Assembly (NCBI GenBank): GCA_023489135.1
Contig: JAMDCE010000221.1
Location: forward strand, 6,469-12,916
From: Chloroflexota bacterium
GTDB taxonomy: Bacteria; Chloroflexota; Chloroflexia; JAMDCE01
Length of the DNA: 6,448 nucleotides
Direction of reading: 5' to 3'
Made by a program: the position numbers and the translations under genes. A model generated the notes under the pieces. It had not been told where the DNA came from and made no database searches. It worked only from the letters and a program-made list of their open reading frames with translations. Within the stretch, counting starts at the first letter, position 1. Each line of letters begins with the position of its first letter. This document shows positions 1 through 6,448 of this stretch, one piece after another.

Positions 1-121
1 AGTTCAGGATCGCAAGACCATCTGCCCCTGCGACTGGCACGAAGAGGAGATCGCCACCCTGGGGACCTGCTCCTGCGGCCTCTTCGTCAGCCCCGAATAC
101 GCCGCCTCCCGGCGGGGTTGA
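1..121 (+). CDS. C-terminal end of a ferredoxin:thioredoxin reductase catalytic-domain protein (5' truncated)
   Basis: Only the last 39 codons are in the window; the reading frame starts at base 2 and ends at TGA 119-121. The visible peptide contains ICPCDWHEEEI, then after a short linker TCSCGLFV. This is a CPC pair followed 12 residues later by a CSC pair, ahead of a Gly-Leu-Phe-Val strand. This cysteine layout is the signature of the C-terminal part of the ferredoxin:thioredoxin reductase catalytic (beta) subunit, where CPC and CHC motifs hold a 4Fe-4S cluster next to a redox-active disulfide. The enzyme family passes electrons from ferredoxin to thioredoxin-like disulfides in the cytosol. 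The usual CHC is CSC here, and the first CPC motif would lie upstream of the window, so a stand-alone subunit cannot be told from a fusion. It has no evident functional link to the defence-type genes downstream and probably belongs to the flanking housekeeping backbone. Confidence 0.72.
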   Translation, partial: VQDRKTICPCDWHEEEIATLGTCSCGLFVSPEYAASRRG

Positions 122-132
122 CGGGATTCGTC

Positions 133-150
133 CACGAAGGAACACGAAGG
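133..150 (+). repeat. Two spaced copies of CACGAAGG (10-bp period)
   Basis: CACGAAGG occurs at 133-140 and again at 143-150, separated by AA, only 12 bases after the reductase-like stop codon. I recall short arrays of CACGAAGG-like units in intergenic DNA of several environmental bacterial genomes, but I cannot verify that here. With only two copies it may be a remnant of such an array or chance. Confidence 0.5.
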
Positions 151-174
151 GCTCGGAGCTCTCGGCTTTCAGCA

Positions 175-191
175 ATCAACTGGCGGTTGAT
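175..191. repeat. Short inverted repeat ATCAAC-TGGCG-GTTGAT
   Basis: A perfect 6-bp stem (175-180 pairing with 186-191) encloses a 5-nt loop. It lies about 55 bases after the upstream stop codon and about 55 bases before the candidate -35 box. No T-tract follows on either strand, and the stem is AT-rich and short, so an intrinsic terminator is not supported. It could be a protein-binding site or simply chance. Confidence 0.3.
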
Positions 192-245
192 ACCTAGTCG
201 CTCAGCGAGTCAAACACATCTCAAGATAACAAATGCCGAGCCAGA

Positions 246-274
246 TTGACTTTGCCAAGTGAGACTCCTATAAT
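246..274 (+). promoter_or_regulatory. Near-consensus sigma-70-type promoter
   Basis: TTGACT (246-251, five of six matches to TTGACA) is followed by a spacer of exactly 17 bases and then a perfect TATAAT (269-274). No TG extension precedes the -10 box. The expected transcription start is near 281. The only plus-strand genes downstream are the helicase and methylase, so this is the best candidate promoter for that operon, with an unusually long leader of about 435 nt to the ATG at 716. An alternative is that it drives a small RNA or a lost gene lying in 281-700. Confidence 0.6.
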
Positions 275-700
275 GCTCCCTGGCATGCGCAAGTATATAG
301 AACGCAAAGCCCACTCGCATTCATCCCGCATCCTGCAGGGTACTTTCCTTACAGCGCATTCTCAACGGCATCGCCAGCGGCATTGCGACGCAACAATTCG
401 CATCCTTTTTCGAAGGTGCATGAGCATGCATCTCGCTCATCAGCCGCTCCATTGTGTAGGCGAAGTGCCGAGTGAGGGTTGTGAGAGAACCGCTCTCCAA
501 ACGAGATCACTCCCGCGGACGTGTCGACCCAGCGGATCATCTGAACCTGAGCCCAAACGTCAGTATTGTGGTGGCAGTTACCGAGACACGCCCGGTCGAA
601 AGCAACCGATTTGAAGTAGATATGTCCTCGCCGTATGTCCACTCGGTCTTCTCGCGGCATTGATTTTACTCAAAGCACCGGATGGTTAGAAGGCGATTCT

Positions 701-706
701 AGGAGG
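701..706 (+). promoter_or_regulatory. Shine-Dalgarno sequence AGGAGG of the helicase gene
   Basis: A perfect AGGAGG core lies 9 nt upstream of the ATG at 716-718. It fixes the helicase start at 716. The longer in-frame alternative, ATG 635, has no comparable site and would add 27 residues that do not look like part of the protein. Confidence 0.85.
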
Positions 707-715
707 ATACCGGGA

Positions 716-1555
716 ATGAGCTTGAAGCCGGATGATGTCCTTGAAGGAAATTTCTGGCCCGAGCCAGTTCGCGTATCCAGGGTTCAAGCCGTCGGTAACC
801 GCACCAAGATAGAGGCTGTCGGAGTAACCTCAGAACACTTCTATTCCCGAGTGCTCGGTGATGAAGATTTCACCCATGTGCGAGTGGTTCAGGGAATGAG
901 CCGCGACTTCAAGGGGAACGGGGAAGCATTCTTCTTGGGAACGGAGGCGCATCGCATCCGTCACGCCTATCAATTTGACCCGCTGCTTGCTGTCAACGTC
1001 TCGCAGGTCGACTCACTGCCACACCAGATAGACGCTATCTATCATTACATCCTGCGAAATCCTCGCATCCGATTTCTGCTGGCTGACGATCCTGGCGCTG
1101 GTAAGACCATTATGACAGGTTTGCTGCTCAAAGAACTGAAGTACCGCGGTCTCGTTCGACGCACATTGATCGTCGTGCCCGGCCATCTCAAGGACCAGTG
1201 GCTAAGGGAGATGAAAGAGCATTTCGGCGAAACTTTCACGGTGGTTGATCGCAGCGTCGTGAACGCCACCTGGGGGCGGAATTTCTGGCAGGAGCAACCA
1301 CAGGTCATCACCTCTATTGATTTTGCCAAGCAGGACGACGTGATGGCTACCCTCGGCGAGATCGGTTGGGATTTCGTCGTGGTGGACGAGGCCCATAAGA
1401 TGGCTGCCTACCGCTACGGCGAGAAGACGAGCAAGACAGAGAGGTACCGTTTGGGAGAACTCCTCTCTCACCAACCAGCCAGCACCTTTTGTTCCTCACG
1501 GCCACTCCACACCGCGGCGACCCGGAAAACTTCCGCCTGTTTCTTGATCTCTTAG
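716..1555 (+). CDS. SNF2/RapA-type helicase, N-terminal part (frameshifted before motif III)
   Basis: First piece of a large superfamily 2 DNA helicase/translocase; as sequenced it reads 279 residues and ends at TAG 1553-1555. Residues 1-90 form an N-terminal region I do not recognise. A Q-motif-like LPHQ ends at Q104, Walker A DDPGAGKT has its lysine at K130, and the Walker B DEAH box is D224-H227 within VVVDEAHKMA. The frame is good up to about GELLSHQ (base 1473). The last 26 or so residues are out of frame and lack helicase character, whereas the expected motif III (FLTATPHRGD) follows immediately in another frame. Restoring one base near 1473 joins this piece to the next for a single protein of about 1,099 residues. 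The start ATG at 716 follows an excellent AGGAGG. As it stands this piece holds the ATP-binding motifs but no second RecA domain, so it should not be an active helicase. Confidence 0.88.
   Translation: MSLKPDDVLEGNFWPEPVRVSRVQAVGNRTKIEAVGVTSEHFYSRVLGDEDFTHVRVVQGMSRDFKGNGEAFFLGTEAHRIRHAYQFDPLLAVNVSQVDSLPHQIDAIYHYILRNPRIRFLLADDPGAGKTIMTGLLLKELKYRGLVRRTLIVVPGHLKDQWLREMKEHFGETFTVVDRSVVNATWGRNFWQEQPQVITSIDFAKQDDVMATLGEIGWDFVVVDEAHKMAAYRYGEKTSKTERYRLGELLSHQPASTFCSSRPLHTAATRKTSACFLIS
1469..1491 (+). other. Frameshift site inside the helicase gene
   Basis: The frame of the N-terminal half is intact through GELLSH (codons to 1471), and the frame of the C-terminal half is intact from TSQHLLFLTATP (codons from 1474). 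The two frames are offset by -1, as if one base were missing. Adding one A to the AA at 1473-1474 gives the continuous and family-like LLSHQTSQHLLFLTATPHRG. The repair point is a short A run, a plausible site for an indel in either sequencing or nature. No strong slippery heptamer is present in the frame needed for programmed -1 frameshifting. Confidence 0.88.
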
Positions 1556-4014
1556 AGCCGGGGCTATTCGCAAATACCGACTTACTCTTCGAATCGGTGG
1601 AGAACCACGACAACCCACTTTTCCTGCGTCGTCTGAAAGAGGATTTGCAGGACTACGAGAAGAGACCTCTTTTTCCACCCCGCCACGTCTCCACAAAGGC
1701 CTACCGGCTCAGCGACGACGAGAAGAGGCTGTATAACGCCGTAACTGACTACGTCGAGAAGTCGTTCAATAAAGCTCTTGCTACTGAAAAGCGCAATGTC
1801 GCCTTTGCCCTGCTGATTCTGCAGCGGAGACTGGCCTCTAGTATTCGGGCCGTCCGCCGGTCGCTTGAACGACGCAAAGCACGGTTGGAGGAGTTGCTTA
1901 CGCTGGGCAAATGGCTCGCCGAGCGGGGCGCTGTGGACGAAGATGAACTGGAGGATGCTCCGGAAATTGAGCGTCTCAGCCAGGAAGAGGATCTTGTTCA
2001 ACGCCTCACCGCCTCCGAAACTCGGGAGGAGTTGCAGACGGAGATCGAGACGCTCGGAAACCTCATTCGGCTAGCCCGTGAGGCGGAACGGTCCGAGGTG
2101 GAGACCAAGCTAAGCGAACTGCGCAGAGTCATAGCGGACGAGCGCATCCAGCAGACCAGCGAGAAACTGCTCATCTTCACTGAGTCCCGTGATACCCTCG
2201 AATACTTGGCGGAAAAACTTAAAGCGTGGGGTTACTCCGTTGTCACCCTGCATGGGGGCATGAACTTGGACGCTCGCATCCGAGCCGAGCACGAGTTCCA
2301 CGACCAGGCGCAGGTAATGATCTCTACCGAGGCAGGTGGAGAAGGTATCAATCTTCAGTTTTGCGCTCTGATGGTCAATTATGACATCCCCTGGAATCCC
2401 AACCGCCTCGAACAGCGTATGGGGCGCATCCACCGCTACGGCCAGCAGAACGAAGTTCACATCTACAACTTGGTTGCGTCCGACACCCGCGAAGGCATGG
2501 TGCTAGACGCTCTGTTCCGCAAACTAAAGCAGATTCAGGCGGCACTGGGAAGCGACCGTGTGTTCGATGTAGTCGGCGACATCCTGACGGGTCGGAGCCT
2601 CAAAGATCTCATCGTGGAAGCAATTGCGAATAGACGAACCTTGGACGAGATCATTGAGGAGATTGAAGCTGTGCCCGATGAAGAAGCAGTCCTCAAGGCG
2701 CGCGAGGCGACGCTAGAAGCCCTGGCCACGCGGCATATCGACCTTCAGCGCGTGCTCGGCGAAAACCGTCTGGCCCTGGAGAATCGCCTAGTTCCTGAGT
2801 ACATCGAGGGATTCTTTCACCGTGCCTGCCGTTTTCTGAATGTGCGGCTGGAGCAGCGCCGCGATGGTCTTTGGAGCGTACCCGCGGTGCCCTATGAAAT
2901 CCGAAACGTCTCGCAGGAGTTCAGGCACCATTTCGGTGAAATCTTCCGCGAATATAACAGGTTGGCGTTTAGCAAGGAAATCGCCCGCCGCCAGGAAGCT
3001 GTCTTCATCGCCCCGGGCCATCCTTTGCTGGAAGCAATCATTGACCAATTGCTGCCCAAGTGTGCCGACGATGTAAGCCGTGGAGCCGTTTTCGCTGACC
3101 CTGATGGCAAGTTGGACGGTCTACTCTGGTTTATCGAGGGCGAAGTGCGCGACGGCGCCAATCGAGTCGCTGGCAAGCGCCTTTTTGTCGTCTATCAACC
3201 TGCAGAAGGGGAGATGCGATCAATTAACTCCTCCGTGCTCTGGGATTTGAAAGCTTCGACGGAGAAGTCCGAGATCAACCACCCGCTTAATGATGATGAG
3301 GTCCTAGCCTTCGCGATTGAGTATGTGCTGGAACCCTATCGACAGGAGTTGCTTCAACAGCGGGAGCACGACGCCGACATCAAGCGCAAATATGGGGTAC
3401 GGTCGCTAGAGCAAATGATATTGGAGTCAGGTGCAAAATTGATTGACTATGAAACCCGCCGCGCCTTGGGCGAGGATCTTCGTGAGATGCAAGTGCAAAA
3501 CGAGGAGCGGCGCAAAGAAGAGTTAAACTCCCGTAAACACTCTCTGGAAGACGAGATCCGGCGTGAAATTAGCCTATTGCCTTCGACGCCTAGGGAATTG
3601 GGCGTCGCGCGTATCTTGCCCCAGGTAGCAGCGGATGGAATGATGCACTTCGACCCAGAGATAGAATTCCTCGGAATGCAAAGCGCAATGGACTACGAGC
3701 GGGATCATGACCGCCTGCCACAAGACGTCTCGGCAGAGAACCTAGGCTACGACATCTACTCCGTGGGTGAGAATTCCTCAGTACGATATATCGAGGTCAA
3801 GGCCCATGCGAGAAGCGGTGCAATCAGCCTCACGCCAAATGAGTGGTTAATGGCGCATCGGCTCGGTGAAGAGTACTGGCTTTACGTGATCGAGAACGCC
3901 GCGTCGGCACCAGAACTCCACACGATTCAAAACCCTGCCGCAAGATTCTTGGCCAAAGAAGTCGTCGAAATAGTTCGATACGTGGTGAAAGACTGGAAGG
4001 AAACGATAGGATGA
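1489..4014 (+). CDS. SNF2/RapA-type helicase, C-terminal part with DUF3883 domain
   Basis: Second piece of the frameshifted helicase; family-like sequence already begins at 1474 and runs to TGA 4012-4014. The frame can formally open at TTG 1489, but there is no ribosome binding site, so it is not an independent gene. Numbering on the repaired protein: motif III TATPHRGD from T262; a charged, coiled-coil-prone insertion at about 363-473; motif IV KLLIFTESRD from K484; motif V EAGGEGINLQ from E539; motif VI QRMGRIHRYGQ with arginines R568, R571 and R574. A long linker follows, with a second coiled-coil-prone stretch at about 901-954. The end matches DUF3883: GYDIYSV with D1013, then YIEVKAH with E1027 and K1029, a PD-(D/E)xK-like layout. 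The protein probably moves on or remodels DNA using ATP. It resembles helicases of phage-defence clusters (BrxHII-like or DrmD-like), and I cannot choose between those names. The methylase gene overlaps its stop by four bases. Confidence 0.9.
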   Translation: MFLTATPHRGDPENFRLFLDLLEPGLFANTDLLFESVENHDNPLFLRRLKEDLQDYEKRPLFPPRHVSTKAYRLSDDEKRLYNAVTDYVEKSFNKALATEKRNVAFALLILQRRLASSIRAVRRSLERRKARLEELLTLGKWLAERGAVDEDELEDAPEIERLSQEEDLVQRLTASETREELQTEIETLGNLIRLAREAERSEVETKLSELRRVIADERIQQTSEKLLIFTESRDTLEYLAEKLKAWGYSVVTLHGGMNLDARIRAEHEFHDQAQVMISTEAGGEGINLQFCALMVNYDIPWNPNRLEQRMGRIHRYGQQNEVHIYNLVASDTREGMVLDALFRKLKQIQAALGSDRVFDVVGDILTGRSLKDLIVEAIANRRTLDEIIEEIEAVPDEEAVLKAREATLEALATRHIDLQRVLGENRLALENRLVPEYIEGFFHRACRFLNVRLEQRRDGLWSVPAVPYEIRNVSQEFRHHFGEIFREYNRLAFSKEIARRQEAVFIAPGHPLLEAIIDQLLPKCADDVSRGAVFADPDGKLDGLLWFIEGEVRDGANRVAGKRLFVVYQPAEGEMRSINSSVLWDLKASTEKSEINHPLNDDEVLAFAIEYVLEPYRQELLQQREHDADIKRKYGVRSLEQMILESGAKLIDYETRRALGEDLREMQVQNEERRKEELNSRKHSLEDEIRREISLLPSTPRELGVARILPQVAADGMMHFDPEIEFLGMQSAMDYERDHDRLPQDVSAENLGYDIYSVGENSSVRYIEVKAHARSGAISLTPNEWLMAHRLGEEYWLYVIENAASAPELHTIQNPAARFLAKEVVEIVRYVVKDWKETIG
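3997..4001 (+). promoter_or_regulatory. Shine-Dalgarno (AAGGA) of the methylase, inside the helicase gene
   Basis: AAGGA lies 9 nt upstream of the methylase ATG at 4011, within the last codons of the helicase. Together with the ATGA stop/start overlap at 4011-4014, it supports translational coupling of the two genes and decides the methylase start. Confidence 0.7.
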
Positions 4015-6448
4015 AGCCTAACGACCGCGTGATGCCTCCTCGCATCATTGAAGTCGATTTCCCCTTACGACGTGTTTCTGAGGAGTCCGTCCGCGAGAAG
4101 AACATTCGGCATGGTCATGTCTCCACTCTTCACGTCTGGTGGGCACGACGGCCTTTGGCAGCTTCCCGTACGACTGCTCTCGCTGCACTCCTGCCCGATG
4201 ACCCGAGACGTCGTGATGATTTCCTACACCTTCTTGGCGATATTGCCCCTTGGGAAGCGGTTACCCAGAGCGATGACGTCCTCCAGGATTCACCTATTCA
4301 GAGAGCGCGAGACCTGATCCGAGACACGTTTGGTGGGATCCCACCCCGCGTTCTCGATTGCTTCGCTGGGGGAGGGTCAATTGCCCTCGAAGCGCTACGA
4401 CTCGGGTGTGAAACCCATGCGCTAGACTATAACCCTGTTGCAGTGACAATACTCAGAGCCGTGCTGGAATATCCTCAGAAGTTTGGCAAGACTCTTGTGC
4501 AGTCTGAGAGCGGTTCCCCAGGCTCGCTCGGTTTCATCACAGAACGGACGTTGAATCCTCTCCTTGAATCCGTGAAACGCTGGGGCAGTTGGGTGTTGGA
4601 AGAAGCCCGCAAAGAACTTGGCGACTTCTACCCGAAAGATCCCGACGGATCGATCCCAGTGGGCTACATTTGGGCACGAACTCTGCCTTGCCAGAACCCA
4701 AGCTGCGGAGTTGAGATTCCCCTCATGCGTCACTTCTGGCTCGCAAGAAAAGAAAAGAAACAGGTAACGTTACGGCCCAGACTAAACCCCTTGGCCGGCC
4801 GGGTAGATTTCGACGTTGTGGTTACTGATGGCCGCCAAATGGACTTTGACCCTGAAGAAGGCACCGTTTCCCATGCTCATGTCCGCTGCCCGATGTGCTC
4901 CGGAACGATGGACAATAAGGCCACGCGCCACCTCTTCCACCAAGGTAAATCTGGGCAGCGCTTGGTGGCGGTGGTACTGCACCATCCGGGCCACACTGGG
5001 AAAATTTACCGGCTGCCCACGCAGCGTGATTTTGAACTGTATCAACTCAGTGGGGTCGCGCTGGAAAGGAAGCGTCGAATTCTATGGGGAATCTGGGGAA
5101 TGGACCCGGTTCCAAACGAGCCGCTTATCTACGACCCAAGAAACATCTGGCTGACTCCGTTTTTCCCTAAAGAGGAGCAGATTCTCGGTAGCCTATTTAA
5201 TACCAGGCAGAAGCTAGCGCTCATAACTTTTGCAGACAAGATAAGGCAGACGTACCCGTTAGTGATCGCAGAAGGAACAGACCCGGAGTTTGCCAAAGCG
5301 GTATTGACCTACCTGGCGCTAGCACTGGACAGACTTGCGGATTTCGGTTCTACGCTCTGCGTTCTCAACGTGACTGGAGGCAGGGGCGTTTTTCATACAT
5401 TCGCACGCCAAGCGCTACCAATGGTTTGGGATTACGCGGAGTCGAACCCGTTCAATCCCGAGGGTGCGGGCTGGCTCACTGCTTGCGAGAAAAACGAAAA
5501 GTGGATTAAGGCAGCCGCATCTGTCGCTGTGTCCAACGTCCCCGTTGTCACTGTCACCCACGGTTCCGCCACCGGGCTTCCATGGCCAGACAATTACTTC
5601 GATGCGGTGCTCACTGACCCACCGTATTACGACAACGTGAATTACTCCGCGCTATCGGACTTCTTTTACGTATGGCTCAAGCGAACGCTGGGCGATGGTG
5701 GTATGGACTTATTCTCCACGCCTTTGACACCAAAATCAGAAGAAATTGTGCAGGACCCTGATCGCCATGGCGGCCGCCAAGAAGCCCAAGCCTTCTTCGA
5801 ACTATCTCTCACCCAGGCCTTTCGAGAAATTCAGCGTGTAATCAAGCCTGACGGCATCGCCGTCATTATTTTCGCTCACAAGACTACCGAGGCGTGGGAA
5901 TCAATCATTAACGCCCTACTGAAGGCAGGACTTTATATGACAGCCTCATGGCCGATCCACACCGAAATGCGGGCACGGCTCAATGCGCAGGAAACTGCCT
6001 CCCTTGCGTCTTCGATTTACATGGTCTGCCGCAAGCGCACGGCAACCGAAATCGGCGAGTACCGCACGGTGAGACGGCAGATCGAAGCTTTGGTGCATCG
6101 AAAACTCGTCCAGTTCTGGGATGGAGGCATTCGCGGCGGAGATTTCTTTATGAGTGCCATTGGGCCGGCGGTGGAGATTTTCGGCAAGTATACCCAAGTG
6201 GAGAGACTCTCAGGAGAACCAGTCACTGTCGGTGAATTGTTAGAATATGTGCGCACAGTCGTGAGCGAATTTGCCCTGGAGCGCATTCTGCGATCAGCTC
6301 AGTTGGGCGGCGTGGACATGCCGACGCGCTTTTACCTGCTCTACCGCTGGACCTACAACCACGCTCGTGTCCCATTTGATGAAGCAAACAGGCTAGCGCT
6401 TGCTGTAGGTGTAGAGTTAGTCACACTTTGGGACCCGGGTGGTCTGGT
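4011..6448 (+). CDS. DUF1156 / COG1743 adenine-specific DNA methyltransferase with zinc ribbon (3' truncated)
   Basis: The frame is open from ATG 4011 to the window end (812 complete codons), so the C-terminus is missing. Residues about 10-75 form the DUF1156 region, with the hallmark HVWWARRPLAASR at 41-53. The SAM-binding motif I DCFAGGGS is at 116-123 and the acidic motif LDYNPVA includes D139. The catalytic motif DPPY is at 536-539 (DPPYYDNVNY), followed by SDFFYVWLKR; DPPY is typical of enzymes that methylate exocyclic amino groups, here most likely N6 of adenine. About 410 residues separate motif I from DPPY, and this insert carries a zinc-ribbon-like CxxxxC (C227, C232) and CPMC (C293, C296). 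The family is described as adenine-specific DNA methylase containing a Zn-ribbon. It occurs as PglXI in type 3 BREX and beside DUF499 ATPases. The likely role is marking host DNA in a defence system together with the coupled upstream helicase. The target sequence cannot be read from this window. No frameshift or missing motif is seen. Confidence 0.92.
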   Translation, partial: MKPNDRVMPPRIIEVDFPLRRVSEESVREKNIRHGHVSTLHVWWARRPLAASRTTALAALLPDDPRRRDDFLHLLGDIAPWEAVTQSDDVLQDSPIQRARDLIRDTFGGIPPRVLDCFAGGGSIALEALRLGCETHALDYNPVAVTILRAVLEYPQKFGKTLVQSESGSPGSLGFITERTLNPLLESVKRWGSWVLEEARKELGDFYPKDPDGSIPVGYIWARTLPCQNPSCGVEIPLMRHFWLARKEKKQVTLRPRLNPLAGRVDFDVVVTDGRQMDFDPEEGTVSHAHVRCPMCSGTMDNKATRHLFHQGKSGQRLVAVVLHHPGHTGKIYRLPTQRDFELYQLSGVALERKRRILWGIWGMDPVPNEPLIYDPRNIWLTPFFPKEEQILGSLFNTRQKLALITFADKIRQTYPLVIAEGTDPEFAKAVLTYLALALDRLADFGSTLCVLNVTGGRGVFHTFARQALPMVWDYAESNPFNPEGAGWLTACEKNEKWIKAAASVAVSNVPVVTVTHGSATGLPWPDNYFDAVLTDPPYYDNVNYSALSDFFYVWLKRTLGDGGMDLFSTPLTPKSEEIVQDPDRHGGRQEAQAFFELSLTQAFREIQRVIKPDGIAVIIFAHKTTEAWESIINALLKAGLYMTASWPIHTEMRARLNAQETASLASSIYMVCRKRTATEIGEYRTVRRQIEALVHRKLVQFWDGGIRGGDFFMSAIGPAVEIFGKYTQVERLSGEPVTVGELLEYVRTVVSEFALERILRSAQLGGVDMPTRFYLLYRWTYNHARVPFDEANRLALAVGVELVTLWDPGGL

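Larger units (their letters stand above)
122..715. other. Gene-poor intergenic / leader region
   Basis: About 594 bases separate the reductase-like gene from the helicase start, and I find no convincing gene on either strand. Open frames exist at 246-614 (+), 472-663 (+) and 349-660 (-). They overlap each other, lack good ribosome binding sites and give low-complexity Arg/Ser/His/Cys-rich proteins without a recognisable domain. The stretch holds a spaced CACGAAGG repeat (133-150), an inverted repeat (175-191), a strong candidate promoter (246-274), short stems at 417-430 (TGCAT/ATGCA) and 420-440 (ATGAGC/GCTCAT, mutually exclusive with the first), and the helicase Shine-Dalgarno at 701-706. 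If the promoter is used, 281-715 would be a leader of about 435 nt. It could instead be decayed coding sequence left by the insertion of the defence genes. Confidence 0.6.

Noticed and set aside
102..115. CCGCC-TCCC-GGCGG hairpin as a terminator of the reductase-like gene
   Set aside because: It lies inside the coding end, has only five base pairs and is not followed by a T-tract.
246..614. Plus-strand open frame of 122 codons as a gene
   Set aside because: It starts within the -35 box of the best promoter, has no Shine-Dalgarno, and encodes an Arg/Ser/His/Cys-rich sequence with no recognisable domain.
349..660. Minus-strand open frame of 103 codons as a gene
   Set aside because: Somewhat protein-like in places, but no recognisable family, no supporting minus-strand context and overlap with other spurious frames. 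It could be a relic and would need a protein search to revive it.
472..663. Plus-strand open frame of 63 codons as a leader peptide
   Set aside because: It would start at GTG with no clear ribosome binding site, and I recognise no conserved features in the peptide.
660..690. Promoter close to the helicase with TTGATT at 660-665
   Set aside because: No acceptable -10 box occurs at 16-18 nt spacing (the best is TGGTTA); the promoter at 246-274 is far stronger.
635..715. Upstream ATG at 635 as the helicase start
   Set aside because: No ribosome binding site precedes it, the extra 27 residues look non-coding, and ATG 716 has a perfect AGGAGG at 9-nt spacing.
1484..1493. Programmed -1 ribosomal frameshifting at ACCTTTTGTT
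   Set aside because: The frame-specific X-XXY-YYZ heptamer is absent (zero-frame codons ACC TTT would re-pair poorly as CAC CTT), and an indel at 1473-1474 explains the family-like sequence better.
716..4014. Assigning the symbol drmD or brxHII to the helicase
   Set aside because: SNF2/DUF3883 helicases occur in several defence systems and the deciding partner genes are outside the window.

Overview
The window looks like bacterial chromosomal DNA of moderately high GC. The evidence is Shine-Dalgarno sequences at sensible spacing, a near-consensus sigma-70-type promoter and tightly packed plus-strand genes. The sequence does not allow a firm taxonomic call. A ferredoxin-thioredoxin-reductase-type protein at the left edge and a CACGAAGG-type intergenic repeat would suit an environmental, possibly anaerobic bacterium, but this is only a hint.

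Layout. Positions 1-121 hold the last 39 codons of a plus-strand gene whose CxC...CxC cysteines match the C-terminus of a ferredoxin:thioredoxin reductase catalytic domain. Positions 122-715 hold no gene I can support. This stretch contains a small tandem-like repeat, short inverted repeats and, at 246-274, a TTGACT-N17-TATAAT promoter, which would give the next gene a leader of about 435 nt. From 716 to 4014 there is a large SNF2/RapA-type helicase of about 1,099 residues with a C-terminal DUF3883 (PD-(D/E)xK-like) domain. It is split by a frameshift near 1472-1475, just after the DEAH box and just before motif III, so it reads as two overlapping open frames. From 4011 to the right edge runs a DUF1156/COG1743 adenine-specific DNA methyltransferase with an embedded zinc ribbon. 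It overlaps the helicase stop by an ATGA and is cut by the window end after 812 codons.

Interpretation. A large SNF2/DUF3883 helicase translationally coupled to a DUF1156 methylase is typical of phage-defence operons. Comparable pairs occur in type 3 BREX (PglXI with BrxHII), in class 1 DISARM (DrmMI with DrmD) and in DUF1156/DUF499-containing clusters. The methylase would mark self DNA, and the helicase (perhaps with a nuclease-like tail) would act on unmodified DNA together with partners encoded beyond 6448. The window holds only the first two genes, so the system type cannot be settled here. The helicase frameshift is either an assembly or sequencing error (one missing A) or a real inactivating mutation. 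That is the main question for this locus.
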